64,000 nucleotides of DNA from Gadus chalcogrammus (lineage: Eukaryota; Chordata; Actinopteri; Gadiformes; Gadidae), in assembly GCF_026213295.1 (NCBI RefSeq), contig NC_079431.1:11072575-11136574 (forward strand), given 5' to 3'. The notes beneath the pieces were generated by a model. The model ran no database searches. It was not told the origin of the DNA and saw nothing but the letters and a program-made list of their open reading frames with translations. A program made the translations under genes and the position numbers. Shown here piece after piece: positions 30,670 to 49,166 of the stretch (position 1 is its first letter; the number at the start of each line of letters is the position of its first letter).

Positions 30670-33329
30670 ATGGCGGACATAGAAAGCGAAAGGCTAGAAT
30701 TGGCTCTGGAGAATTTGTTTGTGAGACACTGCAGTGGGAAATCTGCTCCGAAAAGCAAAGAATATTGCGGTGAATTTTGTAAGGTATGTTATGATACGAA
30801 ATGTTATTTGGAAAACATATCTTTGGTTCTTGTTCTCTGCAATCCCAATTTGGATTAAATGCTTGCTATCAAACTAGCCTCAATAGAAGCTGTCTAGTAA
30901 CGGTTAGATGCAACACAAAGCACTTTTTTGAAGAGGAACCACATATAATACTGTAGTTCTACTCATATGGGGATATGTAAATCTGACATTCTCATAATAT
31001 ACCACTTCATTTCTTCTTTAAACGTGCTACCGTTTGGTATGCTAGGTGAGTATGTTTAGCATGTTATTGCTAGCTTCAGTTATTGTAATCAATAATCCGC
31101 AGGACTTTGGTGGGGGATTGTGTTATAATGTGTATTAACCAGGTAGATATACTTTAAGAGTATTACGCGATTGTGATCGATAATTTTTCTACAGGATACT
31201 ATATTTCCCGGATAATGCAAAATACCAAAACGTCAACAAAATCATAAAACACATTTCTAGAATGTTTTGCAAATGCATTTTTCAATACAGACAACGAAAA
31301 CTTCCATGAGACTCGTTTATTTAGTGGCTTTTTTGTATTTTCTTACACAAAGTTGGTGGAAGAGCATACCGGAAGATGGCAGGTACCTCTTCCACAACTG
31401 AAAGTACTACGGTCTGCGCTCTGCAGTTTCACTACTGCAGCCGCTGTTTTTCCAGCCGAATGTCAGCACATCCATTACACCCTGAGCAGCCTGGCCGTGT
31501 AAGTAATTAGATGTGATAAGGTGTTTTAGTTTGTGATTGTGAGTCACTGCAAATTCAAAAAGGGTAGAAATGCAGGTATCCAAAATTTCTGGTTCTCACT
31601 CATTACAATTTTGAGTGATTTTGATGTTTCGATGATTTCATCCATGGGTTGTTTTTCTGACACTTTTTAACTGGGTATTTCCGTTTCTTGCAGGAGCTTT
31701 TTTGAGCTAATGCTTTTCTTCAGCAAAGAAGAGTTTTCGGAATACCCTTTAAAAGACATCATCGATTCCTTTCAGGTGAGAAATACATGGAAAATACTAA
31801 CTAGTATTGGAATTCCCCTAGCTTACATTGGGTGATTCACGTTGGTAATAAACACCTTATCAACAAGTCTGTTCTTATCTACTTGGCAGGCATGCCATTC
31901 ACGGTTGTTGCAACATAACAACACCTACATGCAACAAGTGAAGCAGGTCATCAAAGTTGGGGGACCCTGGGAAAGTCTAGTGCTTCAGGATATTCTGCAA
32001 GAGGCTTCTGTTCAACAAGCCGATGGTATGCTGTTCACATCAAAAAGTCCCTTTCTCTATGTTTTCTGCCATCGTTGTTTGCAGGGCTTCTTTGTGAGTT
32101 GGTCACCTGTGGCTACAAAACGTGATTGGTTGTTGTATGTCTTCATTTAAAATGAATTAAGCCTAAACGGACAAGCTTTCCCTTCAAGTGTTAACTGAAT
32201 ATCATAACTCTCTCTGTTACCAGTTGAGGAGTACTTCAGCTCGGAGGTCCCTCTGTTCCTGGAATTACGTGTGCGCTACTTGCAGGCGTGTGAGCGTTTG
32301 CAGGAGGCCATGGCCCTGGCCAAAAGCTGCATGGAGAACAGCAAGGCTAGCAAACACCTGTACTTCCACCAGGCCTACCTCACCTGCCTCTACAAGGCCT
32401 CGCTACATGAACACATGCACAAGGAGGTAAGGTTGAAAAAGGAGGTGACCAATTAAATGAAGATGAAAACTACATTTGATTTACATTCAAAAATAGAATT
32501 GGTATAAAATAATATACACTTTGCATTTTGCAGTTTCTGGAAATAATACGGTTTAAGTTTTTTTTAATGGATTTATTTTGCTTTTGTGTGAGGCTACTTT
32601 TGGATTTTTCTGGGTCACTTTTGTTGTGACAAAGGGACAACAATCATGCAACCTAAGAATTGTGGGGAGTTTAATGAATATATCATAGGTTGAGCTGGCC
32701 ATTAAACATAAGTTTGAGGATTTTGCAAAAGCAGAACACTAATAGCTGGAAAAGTCTTGTGTTACGCTACTGTCATTTCCAGCACTAGCGCTGAATAGAA
32801 AATGGCTAACCTGGTCGGATTTTTGTTCTATGTATTTCCCAAACATAGATGGCAGAGATAGATGGCCGTGATGCGGTGGAGATCATCTGCAACACGGAGA
32901 GTGTCGAGGAGGATGAGCTTCTGTTGTCCCTGTGCAAGGCCTTTCTAAATCAGCAGCTGCAAAATGGGGACATGTACTACATCTGGTGAGTAGGCTTTTG
33001 CTGTGGAAACTCATGCAATACTTGTGTAAGCTGAATTGGATGTCAAATCTAGACTTTACAGAATGTTATTTCATATTGTATGTCAAGAGTGTAATCTATA
33101 TTCCCATGACCTCCTCTAGGGACCTAGTCTTTTTATGGAGCAGGCTGTTTCTCCGAGCCCATCCGTCTGGACAGGGGTTCCTGGCGGAGTGCCATCATTT
33201 GGTGTCGACTGCTACCAACATAAGAGCAATATTCCCCTTCATCAAAGTAGTCCATGCTGAGGTACACTTGCATACAATTCCTCTCCATTGAACCATTCAT
33301 TGACAAATCGTTAGTTGACTATTTTTTAC

Positions 33330-33365
<36 letters not shown>

Positions 33366-36300
33366 CTGGGCAGTGAAGGGGAACAGTTCTGCGTGGAGGT
33401 TTGTGCCAGGGGCTTGCAGATGTGTGATTTGCAAGCCCATCCAGAGATCCACTCCTTGCTGTGCAAGACCATAGCCTTCCTCCTGCCCTATGACCTGGAA
33501 GTGTGTCAAGCTTGCGCACTGCTGGTCTTCTGCCAGGAGCGCAGCCTGGAGGCCTACAAGACAGTGTGCCTACTCTACACACAACCAGAGCAGGAGCAGC
33601 ACCCACACAACAACCCTGTCCCCACCAACATTCGCTTTTACATCCTCCAGGTTGGTGAGGGATTTAGGCTGGGAAAGTATCTGAATTATTACAGGATACA
33701 GAAATGGCGTACTTTAAATGTACCTTTTTTTTATTATAAATAATTCACAATTGGGGCAGATGTTTGGTTTGGGTGAGAACCAAGGAAGGCCACAGCGGTT
33801 TGGTGGGCTTGTATATGTATTATCAGGGTGTCCGCGCGATAGTAAAAGGTAGTAAAACATAAAATTGAAAAATTAAGGCCTTTGAAATGTAGTAAAAGGT
33901 AACAAACGCAATTTGACTTGGTAGTAAATTTTTCAATGTGACATGGAACGGCATTAAAGCGATTAAATCACACAACGCTTCGAGCATTCACCAGCAGCGG
34001 CTTTGTGCGAAGGGGGAGCAGCTCTCTATTAGAGGTCTGCGCGGGACACAATATTCACTCCCGCTCCCACCTTGTACAGTGCCACTCCCACCCGCTCCTG
34101 CAAAGAACTGTAATTTTTAGTCCCGCTCCCGCCCGCATCTATATCCCGCTCCCGCCCACAAATGCCTGCAAGGATGGATGTTCACTTTCTGTCTCAGGAA
34201 AGCCCTGTCCATTGGCTTAGAAAAAACGAGGGCGCACATAATTCATTAGGCTACCAGTATTGGTAACATATTTATTGGTAAGCCTGCATGTTTTCAACCG
34301 TACAAAACATTAAATAGGCCTCGGTAACTGAAACACGAAACATTCACATATTAAAAAAATAAAAACTCTGCAGGTCGGTACCAGCACGTCTAAAAGAAAA
34401 ATGAAAGGTAAAAGTAGGTTTTGCTTATTGATGAGGGCTTCATGATAATTTGTATATTTTACTTTACCCTCATATTTAATTTGCGGGAGTGCAGTGTATC
34501 ATCCCGCCCGCCCACACCCGCAAATGCACCTCTTTCATCCCGCCCGCAGCCCCGCACCCGCAATGAGCTTTCATTTTTCGTCCCGCGCTGCACTATTTTG
34601 CGTCGCGTCCCGCGGGAGTGCAGACCTCTACTCTCTATGTCGTTGTTTTGCGGTGCTAGTAGCAGCAGCACTAGGACTACAGGGATTGCGGCAGTGTCAC
34701 ATTTATACCTTTATAGTGAGTTGTAAGAGGGGCTTTGCATACCCCCGCCCTGCTGCTTGATGTCGTTTTGGTAGTAAAAAATATTGTGGAGGTAGTAAAA
34801 GGTAGTAAATTCATTTCTATGATTCCTGCATATAACCTACTCATAACTCAACGCTGACAGGGATATTTTTTTTACCCCCCAGGTGCTAAAGGAGCGCCTT
34901 TGCTTTGATCCTGAGTTCTGGAACCTGTTGACACTCAGGACTTATTGTCTGGAGCTGATCAGTGACCAGGCCATGAAAGAGGCCGTTCTCAGCGAGATGG
35001 AAGTGGACGAGGAACAGTACCCCGCGGAACCCAAACCAGATGGACACACGACAGACTTTTGGGTTCACAGCTCAACCACAAGCCTTGATTTTGCTTTAAT
35101 CTCTCCTGGCCTACCGACACTTGAGTCCGGGGGACTAATGGACTGTCAGCCTGAGCCGTCCAAAAATACTCTACTAGTAAACAGGAAAAAACGCAGAAGG
35201 AAGCGGATATGTTTGAGACAACAGTCCTGGTCTGATGACGAGGCAGACGTTGACGATGACCCAGAGTTCAAATCCAACATGGCGTCGAACCGGGCAGATG
35301 GTCCTCGCAAATACTCGCTCAGGCGCAAACATACGGTGCTGGAAAAACACAAGTCTGACAAGCCCGAGCGCCAGAGAGAATACCTTTCAAGATGTGTGAA
35401 GAATCAGATCTTTAAAAGGAAAGGTCGAAAGAGAAGATGGCTGCAGGGTGTTCCCAGGCTGGATCAGGGACAAGTGCTTAAAGATTTTACGACGGTCAAA
35501 ATAAACGGCAGAAAACGTGGACGGAAACCTTTCCCGAAGCTTGAACTTTCTTTCCCCGATAACGAGCTGTGGCTCCAGAATGAGAGGCGGGATGAATTGG
35601 AAACGACCATGTTGGAAAGAGAGTTGTTGGAGCCTTTCTTAAGTAACCCACATTCTGAAATCGGAGAAAGCATTGGACCGGAGAAGGTGACCTTGTACCA
35701 GAGTCACACACTTAAAGAAAATGAACGTGGGACTAAGGATGACTGTATTCATCTCATTGAGCCCAAGACGGAGGCGGAACCTAAGCCTACCGAGGAAGCC
35801 TGTGGAGTGCCAGCTACCGAGTCTGATAATACTCTTGGTAGCGCACTTTCGGAGTCCACCAGCGTTCTCATACAAGTGTTCCACAACTACTGTCGCCAAG
35901 AAGAAGTGTCTGGTGATTGGGACCCACAGCCACTGGAATCCACAACGGTTCGGTCCCAAAATGGTGACACAAAACTGGAGGGTAGCCCTGTTCAAACAGA
36001 AGAGGAGGACTCAAATACCCCGGTAAGTTGATTTTAAGGCAAAAAACAAATTACATCAAGATATTGGAATGACATCCGTGTAACATGATTCATATGGTGA
36101 TCAGCTATACAATGGAACATTTGTTAATCCAGTAGTAGCTAGCTAACAATGCTATATACAGGAAATGGGTTAGCCTAGCGATTGTTAGTACTTGCACTTG
36201 GTTCTATGAACATCTGTACCGACAGCGATATATTGTTTCACTTCTTATGACAAATGTACTTGGATAAAAGCGTCTGCCTAAATGTCCTAAATGTTTAATG

Positions 36301-38580
36301 TAATCCATCTCATGACAAGGAACCTAAAAAAACGAAACAAAAAAACATAAGGTGAAACAATCCACATATGTAGTCCCACATGTACATATTCTTCTCTAGG
36401 GAATAGTTTGAATCGTGTCTTTCTTTTCCCACTGTTTGCTATTGGATTGTTAATTGACAGCCTTCCGCCCTTTGTATCTGTTTGTCTCCTGTTGTAGGCT
36501 ACTAGCAATTTATCGTGGAGAGACCGGCTTCATCGCACCGAGTTATCCAGCCACCTGAGGCACTGCTGCACGCTCTGTGTGAAGGACTTCAAAGGCCTGA
36601 ATGTGATGAGACACGCAATCTCCCACCTGCGGGGCAAGCAACTACTGTGCATATTCTGTAGCAGACGGTTCAAGCAGTTCCGAATAGCCAAAAGACACAT
36701 TCTGGAGCATATTGACGAGATGCGTAGGGTCAAGACCGCCCCCGACCCGCCGGACGTTAAGGTGGTCCTCACCAGAGAAGGTAGCGTCATCCGAAACCTC
36801 CGCAGTCTTCTTAAAAGGAGTCTTCCTGGACAAAAGACCCATAAGAGCACCACTGGTCACCTATGGCAGGGGGCTCCATTCAAGGATGAACAGGTAGTCA
36901 TCGAGGAGGACTTGGTCATTGTGAAAGATCCATCTTTCTTGGAGGAGAAGGGGGAAGGCATGGAGAAGGAGAATCCGGTGGATGGAAAGTGTGGCGCTGG
37001 TGAATTTATTTATTACCTGTGCCCCTCGGAGCGTTGTAATAAAGTATTTCTAAAGATGAACGCCATCCTACTGAAGCATGCCATCAAATACCATTTGAAA
37101 GAAGAGAATGTGTTGGAGAAGACGTTTCTATGGTCTAAGAGCAAATGCACAATCTGCGTAAGGTAAAGATATAAAGATGTTTTTTCTTTCTAGAGCGTTG
37201 ATTAAACATATACATCTTCAATTTAATATTACAACCTTTAATTAATATTAACCCTTACTTCTTTCATGTATCTACTAACTACGTGATGGATTTGTATGCA
37301 TACATCACTTTATATTGGCAAAACATGGAAAGAGTGTAATTGTGTGTTGTTGTTTCTATTATATTTGAACTGGTAGTTTTGCCGGGGGAAAAAGCAAGGA
37401 AATTACAGCTTCTGATGTGGCGCATGATAGTCTTAGCGTCATTGTTGGACTGCTTTTGAATGTTCTAATCTGAAGTAACAGCCTGTGCTCATTGTGCGCT
37501 TTCTGCAACAGGCCGATGGACTTCCTCCAGCAGTACAAGGAACATATGCAGCTCCATGATGCGCCCAATTGCCACTTCTGCTACCACCAAGACTGCGAGG
37601 GTCGCTTTGTTACCGCCCTGAAACTTAAAGAGCACGTAAAGACCCACCAACCGCTCAGAGCCCAGTGCTACAACCCAGAATGCAAACAAGTCTTCCCAAA
37701 CCTCCAGGGCCTCTACGACCATGAGTGGAGACACTATGTCCCAGCGCCGCTAAAGCAGGATCTGGAGGCCCCGGCTAGTACTGTTAATCAAATCCCACAG
37801 AACTCTGAAGCGCCCTGGAAACAGCGAGTAAAGATTGAGGAGATCTGGCTGAGTGGCAAAGAGCAGAAAGAAAATTCTAAAGCACAAAACCTGGAGTCGT
37901 TGGACAGTCTCCCGCTCAGAGATGGGGAAACCGCTGAAACAGTAACGGAAAAACCCTCGGACAGCAGGCCTGCCATGCTGTGCACGTCCGGGACATCACC
38001 AAAGATAAATGAGCGTTCCGAGGGTCTAGACCACAACATAACTCTTCTTAACGGCCATGCATCCGAGGTGAGGGTAGACAAAACGCAAATGGAGCCAACC
38101 ACTTCCCACATCGCTACCCTAATGGCTCTAGAAAACCCACTCTTCTTGGAGGAGTCGCTGAATGTCAAAGCTTGCGTGACCAAACTGACCCAGGTCCTGG
38201 ACACGCCACAGATCACGGAGGACAAAGCCTCCAAATGTGACGGTTGTCCGCGGGCGCACTTCCACAGCGCTCCCCAAATCAGGTTACCGCCCTCCGCCTA
38301 CCTCACGGAGACCGAGCTTAACATGCCCAAAAGGAGAGAAAATCCGGCGACCGTGAAGAGTACCAAAACTCTATCATGGAGGGCCAGGCGTGTGCAAGAA
38401 CAAGAAGAACAAGCGGCGGCGGCGGCTCAGGCCCTCGCCGATGCTGCAGCAAGCAACACAAGGCGGCGCTGCAGCAGATGCCTCTCCTCCTACAATACCC
38501 CAAAGGAACTAGAGGAACACCAAGCACTCAATAAGTGCTCTGCACTCTTTGGTTTTGATACAGATGATGAAAGTGATTAA
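30670..38580 (+). CDS. znf654: Zinc finger protein 654 (RLF/ZNF292-type C2H2 protein)
   Basis: Exons: 30670-30783, 31353-31498, 31694-31775, 31890-32025, 32224-32426, 32849-32985, 33120-33261, 33366-33650, 34883-36022, 36498-37162, 37512-38580. All introns are GT-AG and the frame closes over 4,119 nt (1,372 aa). The first ~415 residues are the helical N-terminal region shared with human ZNF654 (WQVPLPQL, GGPWE, LYFHQA, QLQNGDMYYIW, IFPFIK, LEAYKTV). Exon 9 is a long acidic/basic linker. C2H2 fingers follow: C819/C822-H834/H838, C846/C849-H862/H866, one near 975-1000, one split across the exon 10/11 junction, and two more in exon 11. The C-terminus FGFDTDDESD matches human FGFDSDDESA. Nuclear, probably DNA-binding; its target is not known to me. 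Confidence 0.93.
33333..33362. repeat. (TG)n abutting the znf654 exon 8 acceptor
   Basis: A roughly 30 bp TG run immediately followed by the CAG acceptor at 33,363-33,365. It serves as the polypyrimidine-side sequence of that splice site. Confidence 0.95.
33834..34833. mobile_element. Fish dispersed repeat with AGTAAAAGGTAGTAAA ends (interrupted)
   Basis: Starts with CAGGGTGTCCGCGCG and a run of AGTAAAAGGTAGTAAAAC units; similar units (GTAGTAAAAGGTAGTAAA) recur at about 34,772-34,810. It lies in znf654 intron 8 and is split by a hAT element. It resembles a widespread fish repeat beginning with a similar GTGTC..G head. The right boundary is approximate. Confidence 0.5.
34030..34630. mobile_element. 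Non-autonomous hAT element in znf654 intron 8
   Basis: Ends are TAGAGGTCTGC at the left and GCAGACCTCTA at the right. They are flanked by a perfect 8-bp target duplication, CTCTCTAT, at 34,022-34,029 and 34,631-34,638. The subterminal regions are rich in CCCGC units in both halves. There is no transposase. An 8-bp duplication and an ..AG..TCTGC terminus are characteristic of hAT. Confidence 0.88.
36240..36296 (+). repeat. L2/SINE 3' tail
   Basis: Contains TTGGATAAAAGCGTCTGCC followed by TAAATGTCCTAAATG, the common fish tail shared by L2 LINEs and their SINEs. Lies in znf654 intron 9. Confidence 0.7.
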
Positions 38581-38609
38581 AACAATTGTAACTTTCAAAG
38601 CAGAGACGG

Positions 38610-38860
38610 GCTGTCCTGGCCCAACCAGGCTCATTCAATCTGGCCCCCTAATCATCCTCCTGTATAATTGGCCAACTCCCTCACTCTCCACCTCAAGCTG
38701 GTGTGTGGTGAGCGTTCTGGCGCAGATTGGCTGCCGTGCATCACCCAAGTGGGTGCTACACACTGGTGGTGGTTAGTGAGGTCCCCCCTTCACTGTAAGT
38801 GTCTTTGAGTGTCTAGAAAAGCACTATATAAATTCAATCCATATTATTATTATTATCTAT
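38610..38860 (+). repeat. LINE/SINE 3'-end fragment with (ATT)n tail
   Basis: Downstream of the znf654 stop: GGCTGCCGTGCATCACCCAA, then GTGGTGGTTAGTGAGGTCCC, then TCTAGAAAAGCACTATATAA and (ATT)n. This is a familiar fish retroposon 3' end. It may be transcribed as part of the znf654 3' UTR; an AATAAA signal is at 39,413-39,418. Confidence 0.6.
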
Positions 38861-40899
38861 AAACCAAATTAACCATTTTAAAATCGTTTGTAGTTCTCCT
38901 TGGTTAAAACAGCATTTAAAGAAGAGTTAAAAGGTTGTGGTGGCCAGGATTTGAAGGCGCTTTTAGACTTAACAGAATATGGTCAACAGCCTCTTTGCTA
39001 CTGATTTGATATTGTAGGCACACTCGGTTCCTTGTTCCCCAATATGTCTCCCATCTCATTAAAAGCATTAAGTCGCCCATCTGCTTTGGATCAATCAAAG
39101 ATCACCTTTTCTGTTTTAGGGGAAGTTATTTGGTTTGGATTGTTTTTCTCATTTTGTGGGAATTTCCTTTTCCTCAACAATAGTCTTCCGAATACATCAG
39201 GTTCAAAGCTGATGGGGTTTTCGCCCAAACATTTTTACAAATAATGTTTAGCAGAAAATGTCAAGTTGTGATTGTTTCTTTCACTTTCTCCATGTTCAGT
39301 GAATCTCAAAGAACTCACTAGGCTTTTAACAATATATATATAGTTTTAAATTGTGTAGGTTTTGAATTGCCTTTCAATAGTCTATGGAAGAATCCTTTAT
39401 AATTTACTGAAAAATAAACAATGCTATCAGTATTTCAGATTAAAATATTTTCTACGTGGATTTATTAGCTAATTAGTTTCTACAGATATAGCAACATTTA
39501 TTGCCAATATTTTCTGTGCTCAATATCAACATAAAATGTATGTGTTACCATTGTGTAGTACCAAAAACAAATGGTGGTTATTAATTACTATTTGGCATAA
39601 ATTTTTGCTATACGATAAATACTTCGCATGAGTAACTGCAACAAATTAGGCCTACTCCTTCATGAAGAATTTCAACAAATTTTTTGTCACCACATGGAAA
39701 TGGACCACAATATACTCGTGCAACTTGTTTTACTCAGTCAAGTATTGATTTTGCTTTTATTTTTTAAAGTTGTGTTGAGGCTGGAAAACCAAGCGATTAC
39801 AAAACCAACTATTTGAAATGACAAGATCTTTGCAGTGAATTCTAGAAGTATGATTATCAACTTAACTCCCTAATATTACATAGCGAGGATGAACTGAAAT
39901 GTAGGGTGTAATGTAATGAAAGGGTTATATCAATCATTACCATGACAATAGGGTCTACCATGTGTTGCTTAAGTAGGGTCAGAACATGGATCTGGCAAAG
40001 CAATGCAGAGGCACTACAGGCCTCCATTGGCAAGGCCTGGTGCAATTTTCAAGCAATATCTCTCAATACAGGCTTTCCCATGACTTACAGTGAAGCCTTG
40101 TGCAAGACCGATTACTTAAGTACTTTATTTATCAAAGGGAAATCTAAGGAAGAGCATACCAATGATACATGCAATAAACAGTGCAAGTGGGGTCCTGGAG
40201 AGTGGTATTCAGTAAAGAAAAAGCAGTACAGGAAGTTGTATTTCGTGGCAAAGTTTTGCTCAGAGATTTTCCTTGCACCTGAGATTAGGCAGTTACATTG
40301 GAGGGGGGAAGCAACTTCAAATAAAAATGAGTGCCGACATTTTTTTACATAGATTTTCTAGGAAAGAATGTTAGGAAAAATAAATTATATTAAAAGTTCC
40401 CTTTCAAAATTGAACGTGCAAATCAGAAATATATTAACATCTATGCCAAATACCTGCAAAAAAAAGCAGCATTTGTGATTTCCCCTGGCTTAAAGTGGAA
40501 GACCTGGTTTCAAATGATAACATTACAGAGAAATAGAGGAAGACAGCACTTAACGTCACCGAATAGTTAGGATTACATTGGAGACATGTAGCACTACACA
40601 GTTTAAGTTTAGTGCAGCATTACCTGTTCATCCTGAAAAAGGGTTCATGTATCCCTAGATTACTTAAACCTTTAAAATAGTACGTGTTCGATTGTGCAAG
40701 CGTTCCACTATCAAAAGGGGACATTAATGGCAACCGCCACTCTCCCGGGGAAAGCAGTTTAGTGTATTTGCATAACAGCGTGCTGAACGCTGGATAAGAC
40801 GGGTATACACTGGCCTCAATCTTCTGGCATAGGAACTACAGCATAGCAGAAAAGGGTGCTTGGACGCCGAGATTTTGTGCCATTCAGAGGTTGAGAACC

Positions 40900-46746
<5,847 letters not shown>

Positions 46747-47658
46747 TTACCCACCTATGGAGAAGTGAAAAGAATAAAGTTAAAACAAGGAATAAAGGTG
46801 CGACCAGTCAATGCTGACAAATCGGCCTAGTGTTGAGGACACACTGTGCGGAAGTAAGGTGCCAGTTTCCCCGAATCTTTGCAGATTGCAATTTAGTTCC
46901 TCAATGATCAAGCCAAAATGTTTGCCAATGTGACATGCCCCAATGAGCGATAGAGCACTTTTACAGTCCATATCTAAACCACACCCACTTTCAAACTTTG
47001 TAAGAGGGTCAAAGTGTGGTTCAGTGTGTACGCCCCTTGAGTACATTGGCAACAACCAGAGTAAATGGTTATTAATAACCTAATAACCTATTTCCTAAAA
47101 AGCTTTATGGAAAACAAAATTAACGATTAAAAATGTCTGGATTCTTAACTATTACAACGCAATCAAACCTTTGCAGTACAAACATTGTTCGTTAAATATC
47201 AAAACTAGTTCGCTATACACGACTTGTGTTTAAGGGCGCTTAACATCTGATTAATAACAAGCTAACGTTATTGCTAATAAAATGCACATCTGTTACCTTT
47301 AATTCTGCCTTTCTCTTCCAGGCTGGACAGAAAATACGCGATTGTAAATCACAATGCTTTATTTCGAAATAACTAACATATTTATAACCACCTAATCTTT
47401 GCAGTTGTGTTAAATATAGAACATTGCTACAGCTAGACGGACTACCGAGCTTCCTTCATATCACTTGCTTGTAATCGAGCATAGTGCTTTCCACCGCGAC
47501 AACATTGTGCGGAACCTTTCGACGTCGATGTGTTCCTACACGGGTGGCGCTTCTTGTGCGACACGTTCATCCGTCGAAAACGAAACACCTGAGTTCTCAC
47601 AGGAAGCGAAACCGAACTACTATCATTATGTAGAGGTAACCATATTATGGTGTCAAAG
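46747..47658. promoter_or_regulatory. Shared head-to-head promoter interval
   Basis: The glutaredoxin-DUF547 start codon (minus) and the C3orf38 start codon (plus) are 912 bp apart and diverge. The interval must hold both 5' UTRs and promoters. The C3orf38-proximal part (47,470-47,600) is richer in CpG than its surroundings. No TATA box could be assigned. Confidence 0.55.
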
Positions 47659-48823
47659 ATGGCAGGACTATCAGATAAGGAGCGCATTGGCTGCGCAAAT
47701 TTACTGAGATTGATGCCAGAAAGTGATGTACGATCGCTTTGTGAGACTGTCACAAGTAAAAAGATCCAAGTAGAAACTACCCGAGGTAAGATCACTTTCC
47801 AAGTAGCGTTACTTTGGGAACGTACCTCAATGTGTACAAGCTGTGACAAACTGCTTTAATGGTGTTTGCAAATTATTACAGCCGCAATTGAAGCCATTGT
47901 GTCTTACTCCAACGATGCGGCGGAGCTTTTCAAAAGGAGGAAAGTGCATCGAGATATAATTTTCAAGTACCTCGCCAATGAGGGGATCGTCATGCCAATT
48001 CATTGTGATAAAACACTACTAGTGAAAAGGACCTTAGAGTTTTGGTCATCTGGAAAGGTGAGTTTCTGTGTGTACGATTATAAAGTTAATTTAATCTTGG
48101 ATATTTCATATTCTTTGGATGTTAGATTTTCTATTCGTAGTTTACGATTATTCACGTATGTTACAACTATTTGCATAGTTTTGCAAGCGGGGGAGGATGA
48201 AGAGCAATTCAAATATTTAGATACTTAATGCAGAAAAATGCTAATAGCTTTAGAGCAGGGGTCTCAAACTCAATTTACCTGAGGGCCGCTGGAGGTAGAT
48301 TCTGGGTGAGGCTGGGCCGCATTAAGTTTTCCACAAAAAAGTACAAATATCCAGTCTTCTCAAGCTCTACTATTAACAGTTCTGTAACATGAATGCTTTT
48401 TTGCACCGCAACTTTCTCTGTGCATATAAGACACGTTGGGATGCCCCTGTGCTCTACAAAAAAGTATTCCGTCTCCCACTTTTCCTGAAATAGTCTGTGC
48501 TCGTCACTAACCTTTCTATTCACGGCAGGTTTGAGAAAGACATGACTGGGGCTGGAGAACAGGATATATTTTCCTTCCACTTTGTGTCACTCCGGAATCA
48601 CGTTTCAACCAAGCGACTAATGTTGCTTATTCGCGTTAGCAAACTTGACAACAAGCCCCCCGGAAGGGGTCCCAACCCTTTCACAGCAAAGGCTTTATTT
48701 AAAAAAATATATATATATAAAGCCCAGGGCTTTATATATCTATTTTTTATAAAGCTTACTGCGCCCAACAACCTTGCGAAGACGGGGTGAAATGTGCATA
48801 AGCATTTTTCACCGCAAATGTTG

Positions 48824-48859
<36 letters not shown>

Positions 48860-49068
48860 CAAGCCCGACCCGTGCATGTTCTGTACGAGCCCGGCCCGGC
48901 CCGACACATTAACTGTAATTATGAGCCCGAGCCCGATTTCAACCCGAATTTTTTTTTAATACATGTGTAACTTATGATATATAAATTTAGATTAATATGT
49001 GTCGGCCTCAACTTGATACAAAACACTCTTTCACACGTCGATATTTCCTCTCCCACTGGACACACAGG

Positions 49069-49166
<98 letters not shown>

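Noticed and set aside
39942..40352. 136-aa plus-strand open frame between znf654 and the DUF547 gene
   Set aside because: Composition and lack of motifs suggest chance, although the Cys/Trp-rich middle was considered.
47647..47661. Upstream ATG (47,647) as the start of C3orf38
   Set aside because: It is in frame but adds four residues not matching the human start; MAGLS at 47,659 aligns with MSGLS.
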